Source of the DNA: Acidimicrobiia bacterium
GTDB lineage: Bacteria; Actinomycetota; Acidimicrobiia; IMCC26256; BP-133
Assembly (NCBI GenBank): GCA_025923175.1
Contig: JAICGL010000324.1
Location: 1-5,137 of the forward strand
DNA: 5,137 nt
Direction of reading: 5' to 3'
The position numbers and the translations under genes were made by a program. Of this stretch, positions 4,366 to 5,137 are shown piece by piece. Every line of letters begins with the position of its first letter. Positions within the stretch are counted from its first letter, which is position 1. The notes below the pieces were generated by a model, which saw only the letters and a program-made list of their open reading frames with translations, was not told where the DNA came from and searched no databases.

Positions 4366-5137
4366 GTGAAGACGTTCCCCTCGGCCAAGATCCGCAATGT
4401 CGCACTTGTGGGCCACGGCGGCGCCGGCAAGACCACGCTGGCGGAGGCGCTCCTCTTCAGCAACGGCGTGACCCAGCGGATGGGCCGCGTCGAAGACGGC
4501 AACACCGTGTCGGACTTCGACCCCGAGGAGCACAAGCGGGGGATCTCGACCTCGCTGTCGGTCATCCCGTTCGAGTACGAGGGTCACAAGATCAACATCC
4601 TCGACACTCCGGGCTACGCCGACTTCGTGGGTGACGTCTCTGCCGCCCTGCGGGTGGCCGACCTGGCCCTGTTCGTGATCTCGGGTGTGGACGGCGTGGA
4701 AGTCCAGGCCGAGATCATCTGGAAGATGGCGGAGGCGGCCGGGACTCCCCGAGCCTTCTTCGTCAACAAGCTCGACCGTGACCGGGCCAGCTTCTCCCGC
4801 ACCTGCGACGACCTGAAGAACCACTTCGGCGCCGGCGTTGCCCCGATCCAGCTGCCCATCGGCGAGGAGGCGGACCTCGTCGGTGTCGTCGACCTCCTGA
4901 CCGACAAGGCCTACACCTACAGCGACTCAGGTGTGACGGAGGGCCCGGTGCCGGAGGGGCTGGCGGAGCAGGAGCACGCCGTCCACGACGCCCTGATCGA
5001 GGGCATCGTCGTGGCCGACGACGACCTCATGGAGCGGTACCTGTCCGACGAGGCGATCGATTACAAGGAGCTGGCCGGCGCCCTGGCCAAGGGCATCGCC
5101 GCCGGGGCGGTGTTCCCCGTCCTGTGCGGCAGCGCCA
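4366..5137 (+). CDS. EF-G2-type translational GTPase (elongation factor G-like), N-terminal part, truncated by window end
   Basis: The frame is open from the GTG to the window end, giving 257 residues of a protein whose family is usually close to 700. It is the GTPase domain of an elongation factor G paralogue, here read as the EF-G2 (FusA2-like) branch; its cellular role is not settled in actinobacteria. Motifs: P-loop GHGGAGKTT (16-24), switch I segment HKRGIST (56-62), DTPGYADF (80-87), NKLD (134-137), and GSA at the end (255-257). Canonical EF-G has DTPGHVDF and RGIT; here the catalytic histidine position is Y84 (4615-4617) and the switch I Thr is S61. From memory, Tyr at that site is common in EF-G2 proteins such as Thermus EF-G-2, so it supports the subfamily rather than decay. 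The GTG at 4366 has a strong GGAGG; an in-frame ATG at 4327 would add 13 residues. The gene diverges from the PIM operon. Confidence 0.88.
   Translation, partial: MKTFPSAKIRNVALVGHGGAGKTTLAEALLFSNGVTQRMGRVEDGNTVSDFDPEEHKRGISTSLSVIPFEYEGHKINILDTPGYADFVGDVSAALRVADLALFVISGVDGVEVQAEIIWKMAEAAGTPRAFFVNKLDRDRASFSRTCDDLKNHFGAGVAPIQLPIGEEADLVGVVDLLTDKAYTYSDSGVTEGPVPEGLAEQEHAVHDALIEGIVVADDDLMERYLSDEAIDYKELAGALAKGIAAGAVFPVLCGSA

Noticed and set aside
4288..4907. Minus-strand open frames antisense to the EF-G2 gene
   Set aside because: The + strand translation has all GTPase motifs in order; the antisense products show no domain.

Overview
The window is GC-rich throughout, uses GTG starts freely, and has short gaps between co-directional genes. 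It carries a phosphatidylinositol mannoside (PIM) locus, which points to an actinomycete. The PIM genes, the actinobacterial-type EF-G2 paralogue and the LPxTG surface protein suggest a lineage outside Mycobacterium, possibly Acidimicrobiia. That placement is inference and was not tested by phylogeny.

Layout. Positions 1-524 (+) hold the 3' end of a cell-wall-anchored surface protein ending in LPRTG, a hydrophobic segment and a basic tail. Positions 525-801 contain no gene but are dense in inverted repeats, including a terminator-like hairpin with a short T-run; two transcription units converge here. Positions 802-4175 (-) hold a tight four-gene operon, read from high to low coordinates: CDP-alcohol phosphatidyltransferase (pgsA-like, probable phosphatidylinositol phosphate synthase), PatA-like acyltransferase, PimA-like mannosyltransferase, and a GNAT acetyltransferase. 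Gaps are 11, about 25 and 5 bases. Positions 4176-4365 are a divergent promoter region. Positions 4366-5137 (+) hold the 5' part of an EF-G2-type translational GTPase that runs off the window.

How the genes work together. The first three operon genes are the usual route into PIMs: making the phosphatidylinositol (phosphate) lipid, adding the first mannose (PimA), and acylating that mannose (PatA). The order matches the pgsA1-Rv2611c-pimA block of Mycobacterium tuberculosis. The last position, a NUDIX gene in M. tuberculosis, is a GNAT gene here. A divergent EF-G2 gene sits where the HIT-family gene lies upstream of mycobacterial pgsA1.

No mobile element, CRISPR array, tRNA or rRNA was seen, and no clearly new multigene system. 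The points most worth a second look are the long Arg/Trp-rich tail on the phosphatidyltransferase with its Arg-to-Lys motif change, the GNAT gene in the NUDIX position, the hairpin-dense convergent spacer, and a GGGGTGTCCCC hairpin shared by the pimA and EF-G2 start regions.
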